Positions 7,302 to 15,009 of a stretch of 46,179 bases of DNA are shown here, piece after piece (positions within the stretch are counted from its first letter, which is position 1; every line of letters starts with the position of its first letter). The notes beneath the pieces were generated by a model. It did not search any database and was not told the DNA's origin. It was given only the letters and a program-made list of their open reading frames with translations. A program made the translations under genes and the position numbers. Source of the DNA: JAFGMR01 sp964632755 (GTDB lineage: Archaea; Halobacteriota; Methanosarcinia; Methanotrichales; Methanotrichaceae); the NCBI GenBank assembly GCA_964632755.1, contig CAZWDT010000012.1:1-46179 (forward strand), written 5' to 3'.

Positions 7302-7672
7302 ATTACCACTACTTCACCGCCAGCCGCCTCGATCTTCGCCTTGGCGGTAGCAGAGAAGGCGGCAGCACTGACGTTAAGCTTCCGGGATACCTTTCCCTTG
7401 CCAAGAACCTTCATCCCAGAGAGCTCGACCTTCCCCTCCGGGCCCACCATCTGGTCAAGCACGTCCACATTGATCACATCAAAGGAGATGGAGCAAGGGT
7501 TGAAGAATCCCCGTTTTCCCATCTGCTCACCGCGTAGGATGGATCGCATGAAGTGATGCTTGCAGTTTCCGGCGTTGCCCCGGCCACCCCGAGATCCGCC
7601 GCCCCTCTGGTTTTTGTGCTTGCCGTGATAAGTCCTGTGACCCCGGCGTTCCTTGGTCTTTGGTCTAACCAT
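7298..7672 (-). CDS. rpl15: Ribosomal protein uL15
   Basis: This 124-residue large-subunit protein opens with the basic, glycine-rich tail typical of L15 (RGHRTYHGKHKNQRGGGSRGG). It ends in a globular half with KVELSGMKVLGKGKVS and the terminal EAAGGEVVVI that closes archaeal L15. It lies between L30 and secY, with an ATGA overlap into secY and a four-base gap after L30, and binds 23S rRNA during assembly. Confidence 0.96.
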   Translation of the reverse strand: MVRPKTKERRGHRTYHGKHKNQRGGGSRGGRGNAGNCKHHFMRSILRGEQMGKRGFFNPCSISFDVINVDVLDQMVGPEGKVELSGMKVLGKGKVSRKLNVSAAAFSATAKAKIEAAGGEVVVI

Positions 7673-7676
7673 GATC

Positions 7677-8132
7677 CTACCTCATCCTGACGATAAGCTT
7701 CTCGATGGCCTCGTGGAAGCCCAGCTCGCCGCCTTCGCTTGTGGTCTTCTTGATCCCCGCATGGCCTTTTCTAGGAGGATGCAGCCGAAATATCGGCTTG
7801 ATCCCCAGCTCCTTCAGGCTTGCCGTCCCAGATTGGAGGGCCTCGGCAAGCTCCTTGAAGCTTCGGTAAGGGGTCTTCTCATGCAAGAAAGCCTCCGTCA
7901 GCCGGAGGTTTCCGGCTAGCCTTCCCCTCTTCTCGAGCAGCATGGCGATGAGATCGACATCGATCACGCCCCAGGCCACATAGTCCTTGACCTTCTGGAT
8001 CATGCCCAGGTACTGCTTGTTCTCAGGTATCACCACACAATGGTTGACACGATGCAACCGCAGCATCTTGAGGGTGTCCTTGATCTCAGGTCTTGTATTC
8101 ACGCCGCCCCTCAGACGTACTATGGCGTACAT
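7677..8132 (-). CDS. rpl30: Ribosomal protein uL30
   Basis: This is the archaeal/eukaryotic-length form (151 residues, against about 60 in bacteria). It begins MYAIVRLRGGVNTRPEIKDTL with the conserved VNHCVVIP strand, then has an archaeal C-terminal extension with HPPRKGHAGIKKTTSEGG. I prefer the ATG at 8132 over an upstream TTG because GAGGT lies about ten bases before it. It follows S5, whose stop lies just upstream. Confidence 0.95.
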   Translation of the reverse strand: MYAIVRLRGGVNTRPEIKDTLKMLRLHRVNHCVVIPENKQYLGMIQKVKDYVAWGVIDVDLIAMLLEKRGRLAGNLRLTEAFLHEKTPYRSFKELAEALQSGTASLKELGIKPIFRLHPPRKGHAGIKKTTSEGGELGFHEAIEKLIVRMR

Positions 8133-8134
8133 CC

Positions 8135-8758
8135 TCAAGACCTCACTGTGATGGTGTTTAGAAGGGCGTAGTAGGTGGCCTTGGCGAAGTTCAGCGTGGT
8201 CCTTGTCTGGCCCTCGGTCCTCGTCCAGATATCCTTGATGCCGGCCATCTCCATAACCTTCCGGGCCGTCTCACCAGCGGCGATCCCAAGGCCTCTCGGG
8301 GCGGGGATCAGCACGATATGCACGCTTCCGGCATCGCCCGTGACCTCGTAGGGCACCGTATGAGGCTGGCCGCAGCCGCACTCCCAGCTGCCGCATCCCC
8401 TCTTGATCTTCAAGAGGTTCAGCTTGGCGTTGTCGATTCCCTTCTTGATGGCAGGGCCAACCTGAACGTCCTTGCCCTGGCCGAGCCCCACATATCCATC
8501 CCTGTTGCCCACGATGACTGTCGCCCTGAACTTGACCCTCCGTCCGGAGTCGGTCATCCTCTGGACCATATTTATGTCCAGCACCTCGTCCTCCAGCCCG
8601 GGGACGAGCATATCGATCAGGCCGGCCTCCTTGATGGGCAGGCCCGAGCTGAGGGCCTCGTCGAAGGTGGTTATTTGGCCCTCATAGACCAGCTTTCCCA
8701 GCCTGGTCTTGGGGATCCACTCCTCCTGATAGGCATTGTACTTGCGCAACCCTCTCAC
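8135..8758 (-). CDS. rps5: Ribosomal protein uS5
   Basis: This 207-residue small-subunit protein affects decoding accuracy. It carries the double-stranded RNA-binding S5 N-terminal domain (VKFRATVIVGNRDGYVGLGQGK) and the C-terminal domain (IVLIPAPRGLGIAAGETARKVMEMAGIKDIW, in pieces RGLGIAAGE and GIKDIW). A CGSWECGCG cysteine cluster between the domains is typical of archaeal S5. The start is a GTG overlapping the L18 stop. Confidence 0.96.
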   Translation of the reverse strand: MRGLRKYNAYQEEWIPKTRLGKLVYEGQITTFDEALSSGLPIKEAGLIDMLVPGLEDEVLDINMVQRMTDSGRRVKFRATVIVGNRDGYVGLGQGKDVQVGPAIKKGIDNAKLNLLKIKRGCGSWECGCGQPHTVPYEVTGDAGSVHIVLIPAPRGLGIAAGETARKVMEMAGIKDIWTRTEGQTRTTLNFAKATYYALLNTITVRS

Positions 8759-9273
8759 CTCAGTATGTTCTCCCGGGCGGCCTCGAACTTGGCCACTACG
8801 TCAACACCGGTGTGCTGCTTGATCCCTTCCCCACGGATCCTATCCTCTCCCGGAAATATATCCGGGCTGTGAGGCACTAGGACGCCTGAATCCACCACTC
8901 CTTTGAGTGCGGCATATATCCTTCCGCCCTTGGTGGAGGCATGAAGGCCGATGTCTAGTATGCCCTCGGTATAACCCAGTGCCAGCATCTTCTTTCCGAA
9001 GATCAAGCCGGTGAGGTATGCTGCCGGCAGGTTCCCCCTGTGATGATCGAATCCGAAGTTGTCCAGCTCCTTCGAGGTCACCGTCAGCAGCGTCTTATCG
9101 CCCACCTGCTCGGCCAGCACCAGCTGAAGAAGGATATTCCTGCTGCTCCTCCTGACCACTATCCTGGGCTTCTTGGACAGTATTAGCTTGTACCTTACGT
9201 GATAGTTGGTCCTGCCCTCTCTCCGCCTTCTGAAGGGCACCTTATATCGCGGTCCCGTCGCCAACTCACTCAC
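8755..9273 (-). CDS. rpl18: Ribosomal protein uL18
   Basis: This 172-residue 5S rRNA-binding protein has a basic archaeal N-terminus (YKVPFRRRREGRTNYHVR), a core strand RIVVRRSSRNILLQLV, and the conserved YTEGILDIGLHASTKGGRIYAALKG region (LDIGLHAS, GGRIYAALKG). A GTG at 9273 overlaps the L19e stop by eight bases; a TTG three codons in is possible. Confidence 0.95.
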   Translation of the reverse strand: MSELATGPRYKVPFRRRREGRTNYHVRYKLILSKKPRIVVRRSSRNILLQLVLAEQVGDKTLLTVTSKELDNFGFDHHRGNLPAAYLTGLIFGKKMLALGYTEGILDIGLHASTKGGRIYAALKGVVDSGVLVPHSPDIFPGEDRIRGEGIKQHTGVDVVAKFEAARENILR

Positions 9274-9727
9274 TCCTCATTAGGCCCTTCGCCTTCACAT
9301 AAGCATTAAGATGTGCCCTGCTCCTATACTCCCCGCCGGAGGCCTTTCGATAGAGCATGCGGTAGGTATGTCGATCTATCATTCCACCCTCCTTCAGCTC
9401 CTGCAACCGCCGGCGCAGAGCCCTGATCTTGGAGATCCATTGCTCCTTTCTGGGAGTTCTCGCTCCCTTGGCACCCTTCCGGTGGCCCGGACCCTTCCTG
9501 TGGCCGTAGGCCCTCTTGGCCTGTCGTGCCCTGAACCTGGCGCGGCTGTTGCCCTTCTTTGGCTTGGCCTTGATGTTTCCGGCCTCTATCTGATTTCGGA
9601 TGTCCGCCCTCGTTATGGCGTCGGCAATATCCCCTGCTTCATCGGGATCTGGATTGATCCAAACCCTGCTCTCTCCTACATTCAACACGCTTGCGGCAAG
9701 ACGCCTCTGGGTAGTGAAATCCGGCAT
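9266..9727 (-). CDS. rpl19e: Ribosomal protein eL19
   Basis: This 153-residue archaeal/eukaryotic-specific large-subunit protein begins DFTTQRRLAASVLNVGESRVW and contains the highly basic helix GHRKGPGHRKGAKGARTPRK and the YRMLYRKASGGEYRSRAHL tail (RMLYRKASGG). The ATG at 9727 is chosen because GGAGGTG lies seven bases upstream; the GTG at 9736 is part of that ribosome-binding site. One base separates it from the L32e stop. Confidence 0.94.
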   Translation of the reverse strand: MPDFTTQRRLAASVLNVGESRVWINPDPDEAGDIADAITRADIRNQIEAGNIKAKPKKGNSRARFRARQAKRAYGHRKGPGHRKGAKGARTPRKEQWISKIRALRRRLQELKEGGMIDRHTYRMLYRKASGGEYRSRAHLNAYVKAKGLMRSE

Positions 9728-9728
9728 C

Positions 9729-10112
9729 TCAAGCACCTCCCGCCTTGGGGTTGAGTATCTTGAGATTCATCTCCCTGGCCTTGGACTCGATCTCGATCCT
9801 CTTTCGCCGCCCTACCGTAGAGGCTATGCGAACTGCACATCCCTCCGCAGTGCCCAATTCCTTGAGGCAATGGACGAGAACTTCCGGAAGGCCGCATGGG
9901 TGAAAACCCTTAACGGATCGAGGGCTCCCGTATCCCGGCTTGACCAGGCTTCCCTTGGCCGAAATCTGCCTGCGGAGCTTGTTGTGCAATCCCCGAGGCT
10001 TTCGCCAGCTGGTGCTGAGCCGGATCTTCTTATGAGAATCGTGACGATTGAACTCCGGCTTCTTGGCCTTATGCCTCGCCCTGACGCGAAGCAACTTCAT
10101 CTTCTCTGACAT
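9729..10112 (-). CDS. rpl32e: Ribosomal protein eL32
   Basis: This 127-residue large-subunit protein is found only in archaea and eukaryotes. Family features are FNRHDSHKKIRLSTSWRKPRG, KPGYGSPRSVKG and the C-terminal ASTVGRRKRIEIESKARE helix. An ATG at 10112 is preceded by GAGGTG with six-base spacing; a GTG at 10121 overlapping the L6 stop is the alternative start. Confidence 0.93.
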   Translation of the reverse strand: MSEKMKLLRVRARHKAKKPEFNRHDSHKKIRLSTSWRKPRGLHNKLRRQISAKGSLVKPGYGSPRSVKGFHPCGLPEVLVHCLKELGTAEGCAVRIASTVGRRKRIEIESKAREMNLKILNPKAGGA

Positions 10113-10117
10113 CTGCG

Positions 10118-10645
10118 TCACCTCTTGTCCACGAGGTATATGCCGTCTTGGAAGATCCTGATATCGAACTTCCTGACCTTCGTGGCCTGCTCAATGTTGG
10201 CCATGGTCTGGCCCACCTTCTCCTTGTCTATGCCCTTCAAAATGACCTCATCCTTGAGGATATCGACCTTGACGTCCTCCAGGATCTTGGCCGTGCGGGG
10301 CTTACGCTCTCCCAGGAAGTTGCTTATTACCATCTCGTCTCGGGAGGCCTTAAGCTGTATGGGAAAGTGGGAGTAGACCACCTTCATCTTATACTCGAAA
10401 CCCTCGGTGACGCCCTTGATCATATTAGCCAGATGGGCGGTCAACGTACCGACCATTGCCCTCTGACGCTTGCGATCTACCTTGGAGCCCACAACCAGTG
10501 CGGAGTCCTCCTTGCGAATGTAGATCCCCGGATAACCCATCCGGCGCCTGACCTCACCAAGCGGCCCTTTCACTGTGATAGCATCACCCAGATCGACGTC
10601 GACCCCTGAAGGAATCACAATCGATCTCGAAAGATCTTTGACCAT
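10118..10645 (-). CDS. rpl6: Ribosomal protein uL6
   Basis: This 175-residue large-subunit protein near the factor-binding site has two tandem L6 folds. The first carries ITVKGPLGEVRRRMGYPG and the second VKVDILKDEVILKGIDKEKVGQTMANIEQAT (the conserved ILKGIDKEKVGQ segment). The C-terminus RIFQDGIYLVDKR is the archaeal signature. It sits between S8 and L32e as in other archaea. Confidence 0.96.
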   Translation of the reverse strand: MVKDLSRSIVIPSGVDVDLGDAITVKGPLGEVRRRMGYPGIYIRKEDSALVVGSKVDRKRQRAMVGTLTAHLANMIKGVTEGFEYKMKVVYSHFPIQLKASRDEMVISNFLGERKPRTAKILEDVKVDILKDEVILKGIDKEKVGQTMANIEQATKVRKFDIRIFQDGIYLVDKR

Positions 10646-10660
10646 GAGACCACCTGGATT

Positions 10661-11050
10661 CTAATATACGTAGGCCAGCAGCTGTCCGCCAATACCGTGC
10701 TCCCTGGCATCGGTATGGGCGACAACGCCCTGGCTGGTGCTCAGTATAAGCACCCCGAAATTTCTCGCCGGGAGAAAACGCTTCTCCCACTTCTCCAGAT
10801 CCGCCACCATGGTGGCGAACCGCGGCTTTATAACCCCGCAGCGGTTGATCCGGCCGAGGAGCTTCACCTTGAACATCCCCGACAAACCATCGTCCATGAA
10901 CTCGAACTCACCGATGTACCCCTCGTCAGCCATCACCTTCAGGGCCATCCCTATGAGCTTGGACGCTGGATGGATCTTACACTCGGGCTTGCCAACGCTC
11001 TCCGCGTTCTTGATAACGGACATGGCATCGGCGAGCGGATCGAATAGCAC
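10661..11050 (-). CDS. rps8: Ribosomal protein uS8
   Basis: The protein has 129 residues from a GTG at 11050, giving the usual beginning LFDPLADAMSVIKNAE and the normal archaeal length. A GTG four codons upstream abuts the S14 stop, but AGGTGG is better placed for 11050. The conserved C-terminal GVLILSTSQGVVAHTDAREHGIGGQLLAYVY (in pieces STSQGVVAHTDA and GGQLLAYVY) binds 16S rRNA helix 21. Confidence 0.93.
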   Translation of the reverse strand: MLFDPLADAMSVIKNAESVGKPECKIHPASKLIGMALKVMADEGYIGEFEFMDDGLSGMFKVKLLGRINRCGVIKPRFATMVADLEKWEKRFLPARNFGVLILSTSQGVVAHTDAREHGIGGQLLAYVY

Positions 11051-11062
11051 CTTACATCCCAC

Positions 11063-11209
11063 CTAACTGAATTTCTCGAAGCCCATCTCTCGGGCAATCT
11101 CTCTGAAGCACTGCCGGCAAAGGTAGATACCGTACTTCCTGATCAGGCCTGGCCTTCTGCCACAGCGCCTGCATCGATTGGCTCCCCTGCCAAATGATCT
11201 CTTCTTCAT
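11063..11209 (-). CDS. rps14: Ribosomal protein uS14, zinc-binding type
   Basis: This is a 48-residue frame between L5 and S8. The protein starts MKKRSFGRGANRC and carries two cysteine pairs, CRRC and CRQC, that form a zinc ribbon, then FREIAREMGFEKFS. This length and Cys spacing are typical of archaeal S14. Its ATG overlaps the L5 stop as ATGA, and its TAG is directly followed by the S8 start region. Confidence 0.96.
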   Translation of the reverse strand: MKKRSFGRGANRCRRCGRRPGLIRKYGIYLCRQCFREIAREMGFEKFS

Positions 11210-11721
11210 GCCGCCTCCAAGATCTCCACGCCGAACCTCTTTCGGACGTAGTCTATGGCATCGGCTGGGTTCATCTTCTGCCGCGAGGAAATCTTCCTGC
11301 TTGCTACCCTCCTGCAGGCCACTCGATAGCCTGCCCTCCTCAAGGCAACAGTGACATCCATGCCGAAGATGCCGATCTCCGGGTCGTACTTCATCCCGGG
11401 GAAGTCAGTATGCTCCTCAACTCCAAAGGAGAAGTTGCCCTGCCGATCGAACTGGCTCGCTCTCACCGAGTTTCCCGCAGCCTTGAGGGCCGTCTCCAAA
11501 AACTCATAAGCGGCCTTTCCCCTCATGGTAAGCTTGATCCCTATGGGCTCATGCTTCTTGATGCCGAAGCTGGGCAGCGTCTTCTTTGCAGTCGTCCGGA
11601 CTGGGCTCTGCTTTGTGATTTCGGACAGTATGGTCTCGGCGTTTACGAGCCTTATTCCGCTCTCGCCAGCGCCTATATGGACCACGACTTTATCGATGCG
11701 CGCTTCTTGCATGACGTTCAT
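11206..11721 (-). CDS. rpl5: Ribosomal protein uL5
   Basis: This 171-residue protein contacts 5S rRNA and the P-site tRNA. It shows the L5 core: IDKVVVHIGAGESGIRL near the N-terminus, PIGIKLTMRGKAAYEFL, and FGVEEHTDFPGMKYDPEIGIFGMD (EEHTDFPGMKYDPEIGIFG). It overlaps S4e and S14 by four bases at each end. Confidence 0.96.
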   Translation of the reverse strand: MNVMQEARIDKVVVHIGAGESGIRLVNAETILSEITKQSPVRTTAKKTLPSFGIKKHEPIGIKLTMRGKAAYEFLETALKAAGNSVRASQFDRQGNFSFGVEEHTDFPGMKYDPEIGIFGMDVTVALRRAGYRVACRRVASRKISSRQKMNPADAIDYVRKRFGVEILEAA

Positions 11722-12422
11722 TCAGAAGCCCCCAGCTTGATGGCGGGACTCTCCTCGCCGATCATGAAGACGTAATCGACTATGGTCTCAAACTCCTTAT
11801 CGCCCGAGATCAAGACCTTGTTCGGACGGGAACTCCTGACGATCTGGATAGCCTTGACGCGGCCGATCTCACCGGCGTGGGATCCACCCACCACCATGGC
11901 CAAGTTGCCTTCCTTGAACTCGATCCTCTGGACGATCTCCTTCTCAGGGATCCTCAAGACAAGAGAGTCTCCGGTCTTGATATCGCCCTCGGCCAGTATG
12001 TTCGTGCCGTCGTTGAGGTTCAGCTGGACTCTGCCGCCCCTGAGAACGGTCTTATTGTCCACGCGGGCGAGCTTGTTCGCTCGACCCTCCTCGAGAAGGC
12101 TCAGCCTGAACTTGCCCCGCCGATCCCGAAGCATGCGATATTGCTGATCCATGGAGGGCACGTCGATCACATCGAAGATCCCCACAGGGAACTTGATATC
12201 TTTCCTTATCTGACCATCCACCAGGACGCCACCTTCGTGGAGTATTCGCTTGACCTCACGAGCGTTGTCAGCCAGCTTCAGCATATCCCTCACGATCGCG
12301 AGAAGCGGCATGCTCTCCCTGGCCGAATGCGGCCCAGCGCTCTGCTTTGCCGCCCATTCATGGGTCTTCCTGGGGATAGGCCAGCTCCTGGGTATGGTCA
12401 TCCTCTTGAGATGCTTGCTCAC
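11718..12422 (-). CDS. rps4e: Ribosomal protein eS4
   Basis: This 234-residue archaeal/eukaryotic small-subunit protein starts SKHLKRMTIPRSWPIPRKTH. It carries an S4-like RNA-binding segment (VKRILHEGGVLVDGQIRKD), the central RS4NT/KOW-like domain with NLAMVVGGSHAGEIGRV (a KOW motif), and the terminal GEESPAIKL. It lies between L24 and L5, as usual in archaea. Confidence 0.96.
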   Translation of the reverse strand: MSKHLKRMTIPRSWPIPRKTHEWAAKQSAGPHSARESMPLLAIVRDMLKLADNAREVKRILHEGGVLVDGQIRKDIKFPVGIFDVIDVPSMDQQYRMLRDRRGKFRLSLLEEGRANKLARVDNKTVLRGGRVQLNLNDGTNILAEGDIKTGDSLVLRIPEKEIVQRIEFKEGNLAMVVGGSHAGEIGRVKAIQIVRSSRPNKVLISGDKEFETIVDYVFMIGEESPAIKLGASE

Positions 12423-12427
12423 TCAAA

Positions 12428-12787
12428 TCACCTGGATATGCTCTTCTCCCTGCGCTCGTCATCAAGCTGGAGCTTTGTGATCATGATGTTGGAAGGATGG
12501 ATTGGACGGGGTACCTCGGTGCCGTCGGCACGGAAGTTGCTTACACCAGCCACCTTGATCTGGCATCTCTTCAGGTCCACATCCTCGACCAGGCCCTCCA
12601 AACCAGCGTGATCACCGCGCATTATCTTCACGGTGTCGCCAGTCTTCACCTGAACGTTGCGCTTGCCATGCTCCTTCCTCAGCTCTGAGCTGAGCAGTAC
12701 ATGGACATGCTTTTGTCTTCTGTGCAATGGCGCAGTGAATCGCTCCTTGCGCTGCTTTCGTGGCTGTTTGCTATTCATGGCCATCAC
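12428..12787 (-). CDS. rpl24: Ribosomal protein uL24
   Basis: The protein has 119 residues. It shows the archaeal L24 start (SKQPRKQRKERFTAPLHRRQ), then LSSELRKEHGKRNVQVKTGD and a KOW motif (VKIMRGDHAGLEGLVEDVD). L24 initiates large-subunit assembly. The GTG at 12787 overlaps the L14 stop; ATGs one or three codons in are alternative starts. Confidence 0.95.
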   Translation of the reverse strand: MMAMNSKQPRKQRKERFTAPLHRRQKHVHVLLSSELRKEHGKRNVQVKTGDTVKIMRGDHAGLEGLVEDVDLKRCQIKVAGVSNFRADGTEVPRPIHPSNIMITKLQLDDERREKSISR

Positions 12788-13182
12788 ACAATCATTGCCG
12801 CTGCTGAGGCGATCTTTCCGAAGCGCTCGGCCACTTCTCTGGCCACAGGACCCTTGACCTCCGATCCCTTGGGCACTCCCTCGTCATCTGTGATCACCGC
12901 GGCGTTGTCCTCGAACTTCACCCGAAGCCCATCGGGGCGGCGAAACTCCTTCTTCTGCCTTATTATCACCGCATTGAAGATCTGCTTTCGCATCTCGGGG
13001 GAGCCCTTCTTGACGGAGACGACGACCATGTCGCCCACACCGGCACAGGGCTGTCTGTTCTTGACTCCACGATACTTCCTCACCGCGATGACGAAGAGCG
13101 TCCTCGCCCCGGTGTTGTCCACGCAATCAAGGTAAGTGCCTGTGTTGATCGATCGGGGAATCTTTGCCCTGCTTCCCTTCAT
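12784..13182 (-). CDS. rpl14: Ribosomal protein uL14
   Basis: This 132-residue large-subunit protein sits at the subunit interface. Conserved features are GTYLDCVDNTGARTLFVIAV, AGVGDMVVVSVKKGSPEMRKQ (GVGDMVVVSVKKG) and the terminal EVAERFGKIASAA. It overlaps S17 and L24 by four bases. Confidence 0.97.
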   Translation of the reverse strand: MKGSRAKIPRSINTGTYLDCVDNTGARTLFVIAVRKYRGVKNRQPCAGVGDMVVVSVKKGSPEMRKQIFNAVIIRQKKEFRRPDGLRVKFEDNAAVITDDEGVPKGSEVKGPVAREVAERFGKIASAAAMIV

Positions 13183-13508
13183 CTCAAGACCTCCACCACG
13201 ACGAAGGACTTGCTCTTGCTTAGAGGCCTACACTCGGCAATCCTCACCCGCTCTCCGGCCTTGGCCGAGAGGCATGGGGGATTGTGAGCATGAATCTTGA
13301 ATCGCCTCTTCTCGTACCTCTCGTACTTGGCTACCTTCCTCTCTGACTCGCGCATTACAACCACGGTGCCCTGCATCTTATCGCTGACCACGACTCCATT
13401 TAATACCTGGCCGCGGACGGGAAGGGTCCCGTGGAAGGGACAGTTCGGATCGCTGCAGGCCTCATGCGGCACGCTGACGTCCAGTCCGATATCCCTCATA
13501 TCTTCCAC
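13179..13508 (-). CDS. rps17: Ribosomal protein uS17
   Basis: This 109-residue small-subunit protein has an archaeal N-terminal extension with DPNCPFHG, then the OB-fold (RGQVLNGVVVSDKMQGTVVV) and KAGERVRIAECRPLSKSKSFVVVEVL (RVRIAECRPLSKSKSFV). The ATG at 13508 overlaps rnp1 by 13 bases; an ATG three codons in is an alternative. Confidence 0.95.
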   Translation of the reverse strand: MEDMRDIGLDVSVPHEACSDPNCPFHGTLPVRGQVLNGVVVSDKMQGTVVVMRESERKVAKYERYEKRRFKIHAHNPPCLSAKAGERVRIAECRPLSKSKSFVVVEVLR

Positions 13509-13786
13509 CTCGCTCTCTGCATTCTTTTCTGTATTCTGTTCTCGGGTTGTGAGATTAAGATCGAGCCGGACACCTTCACCCTTGATCCATTGGGCAGCGT
13601 GAAGATGAAGCTCGTGTATGATTTTGGAACGCGCTTCTCACCGAGTTTGGTCTCGATGAGAAGGGTGTTCCTGGTCTCGTCAATGACCCTTCCGGAGATA
13701 GAGGTAAGGCCAGCCTGTGGGCTCTTTTCGACCTCGACATCGAGCCCCACAAGCTCATGCCTCGCTAAGTTCTCCGGGGTTATCAC
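13496..13786 (-). CDS. rnp1: RNase P protein component 1 (Rpp29/Pop4 homologue)
   Basis: This 96-residue protein assists the RNase P RNA in tRNA 5' maturation. It matches archaeal Rpp29: NLARHELVGLDVEVEKSPQ, SGRVIDETRNTLLIET, RVPKSYTSFIFTLPNG, and a C-terminal basic helix RIQKRMQRARWKI. The start is a GTG four bases after the L29 stop. Its location between L29 and S17 is standard for euryarchaea, although the SUI1-like gene often found here is absent. Confidence 0.93.
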   Translation of the reverse strand: MITPENLARHELVGLDVEVEKSPQAGLTSISGRVIDETRNTLLIETKLGEKRVPKSYTSFIFTLPNGSRVKVSGSILISQPENRIQKRMQRARWKI

Positions 13787-13789
13787 TCT

Positions 13790-13984
13790 CTATTGCTCCC
13801 CTTGCACCGTCTTTATCCTGGCTATGGTCCGCCGGATCTCCTTGATCCGGCCGGGCTTCTCTGGAGCCCCTCCAGCTGTGACGATCCCGCGCTCACGGAC
13901 CATCTCCATCTGCAGGTGATGAAGCTCCTCAGCCAGCTCTTCGGAACTCATGTTCCGGATCTCCTCGATCTTGAATATGGCCAC
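13790..13984 (-). CDS. rpl29: Ribosomal protein uL29
   Basis: The protein has 64 residues in two helices: IEEIRNMSSEELAEELHHLQ followed by MVRERGIVTAGGAPEKPGRIKEIRRTIARI (RIKEIRRTIARIKT). This is the normal archaeal L29 length, close to the peptide exit tunnel. It lies 13 bases after S3. Confidence 0.95.
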   Translation of the reverse strand: MAIFKIEEIRNMSSEELAEELHHLQMEMVRERGIVTAGGAPEKPGRIKEIRRTIARIKTVQGEQ

Positions 13985-13997
13985 GATCCATCAACCC

Positions 13998-15008
13998 CTA
14001 CTCGGCCGGACGGCTCTCCTCTTCCGTGGACGGGGAGGATGCCCCCGTTGTCTCGGCCTCCGTTGGAGCCTCTGTTGCCCCTGTAGCCTCGGTCTCCGTT
14101 GAAGCCTCTATTGCCTCGGCCTCCGTTGGAGCCTCTGTTGCCCCTGTAGCCTCGGTCTCCGTTGAAGCCTCTATTGCCTCGGCCTCCGTTGGAGCCTCTG
14201 TTGCCCCTGTAGCCTCTGTCGTGACCTCCGCTTCGGCCGGGGACTCTTCGATTGCTTCCTCGGTCATATCCTTTGCCCTCTCGGGCACCTCTTCAGGAGT
14301 TGACTCCAGGAGCGCATCGAGCTCGCTCTTCTCCTCGACCGGCTTCTCGACGGGCCTCTCATCTGGAGGCGCTGCCGGCGCCGGCGCCGGCTCAACGACC
14401 TTCTCCTCGATCAGCGGTGGAATGATCTTGAAGGCATCGGGAAGCACTGCATCCGGCGGAACGATCCTCACCTGACAGCCGACCGTTCCGAGCTTCTTCA
14501 CAGCGACTGCGTAACCTTTCTCGACGATCTCATCTGCAGGCTTGCCGGAGTGCTTGATGTAGCCGCGGAGGAACTTCTCTGAACGCGAACGAGGTCCTGT
14601 TAGCTTGCCGCTAAGTATGATCTCGCAGCCCAATGCTCCGCTATCCATGACTCGGCGCAACATCGACTGGCCGGCCTTTCGGAAGTACCAGCCCCTCTCG
14701 ATGGAGCTTGCAAGGCGGTTAGCCACCACCTGAGCGTTCAGCTCTCCGCGACCCACATCCTGCACGTCGATCTGGGGGTTGTCCAGGTGGAAGCGACGGT
14801 CCAGATCCCTGGTTATCCTTCTTATCAGCTTTCCGCCCTTGCCGATGACCATCCCAGGCTTCTCGGCGTAAACTGTAATCTGAGTGCCCATGGGGGTTCG
14901 GTTCATCACCATGCCGCCGTATCCGGCCCGCACAAGCTCCTTTATCAGGAACTCGTTCACAAGTGCCTTCGTGAATCCGTCCTGAACGAACTTTTTCTCA
15001 ACGGCCAT
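13998..15008 (-). CDS. rps3: Ribosomal protein uS3 with long repetitive acidic C-terminal tail
   Basis: The protein has 336 residues, well above the usual 210-230 of archaeal S3. Residues 1-205 are a normal S3. This includes the KH domain with GMVIGKGGKLIRRI around residues 52-65, then GCEIILSGKLTGPRSRSEKF and the conserved VKKLGTVGCQVRIVPPDAVLPD. Residues from about 207 are a Pro/Ala/Glu/Thr-rich tail that includes nearly three copies of a 21-residue unit based on EATGATEAPTEAEAIEASTE. The tail is probably disordered, and its length may vary between strains because the DNA repeat is nearly perfect. Confidence 0.96.
   Translation of the reverse strand: MAVEKKFVQDGFTKALVNEFLIKELVRAGYGGMVMNRTPMGTQITVYAEKPGMVIGKGGKLIRRITRDLDRRFHLDNPQIDVQDVGRGELNAQVVANRLASSIERGWYFRKAGQSMLRRVMDSGALGCEIILSGKLTGPRSRSEKFLRGYIKHSGKPADEIVEKGYAVAVKKLGTVGCQVRIVPPDAVLPDAFKIIPPLIEEKVVEPAPAPAAPPDERPVEKPVEEKSELDALLESTPEEVPERAKDMTEEAIEESPAEAEVTTEATGATEAPTEAEAIEASTETEATGATEAPTEAEAIEASTETEATGATEAPTEAETTGASSPSTEEESRPAE
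14052..14216 (-). repeat. 63-bp tandem repeat inside rps3, about 2.6 copies
   Basis: On the plus strand the unit beginning gttggagcctctgttgcccc recurs at 14062, 14125 and 14188, exactly 63 bases apart and nearly identical. The unit is a multiple of three, so copy-number change keeps the S3 frame. Confidence 0.92.
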
Positions 15009-15009
15009 C

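Noticed and set aside
14026..14475. Plus-strand frame rich in SVGASVAPVASVSVEAS opposite rps3
   Set aside because: It is the antisense reading of the 63-bp repeat in rps3; no promoter or independent support.
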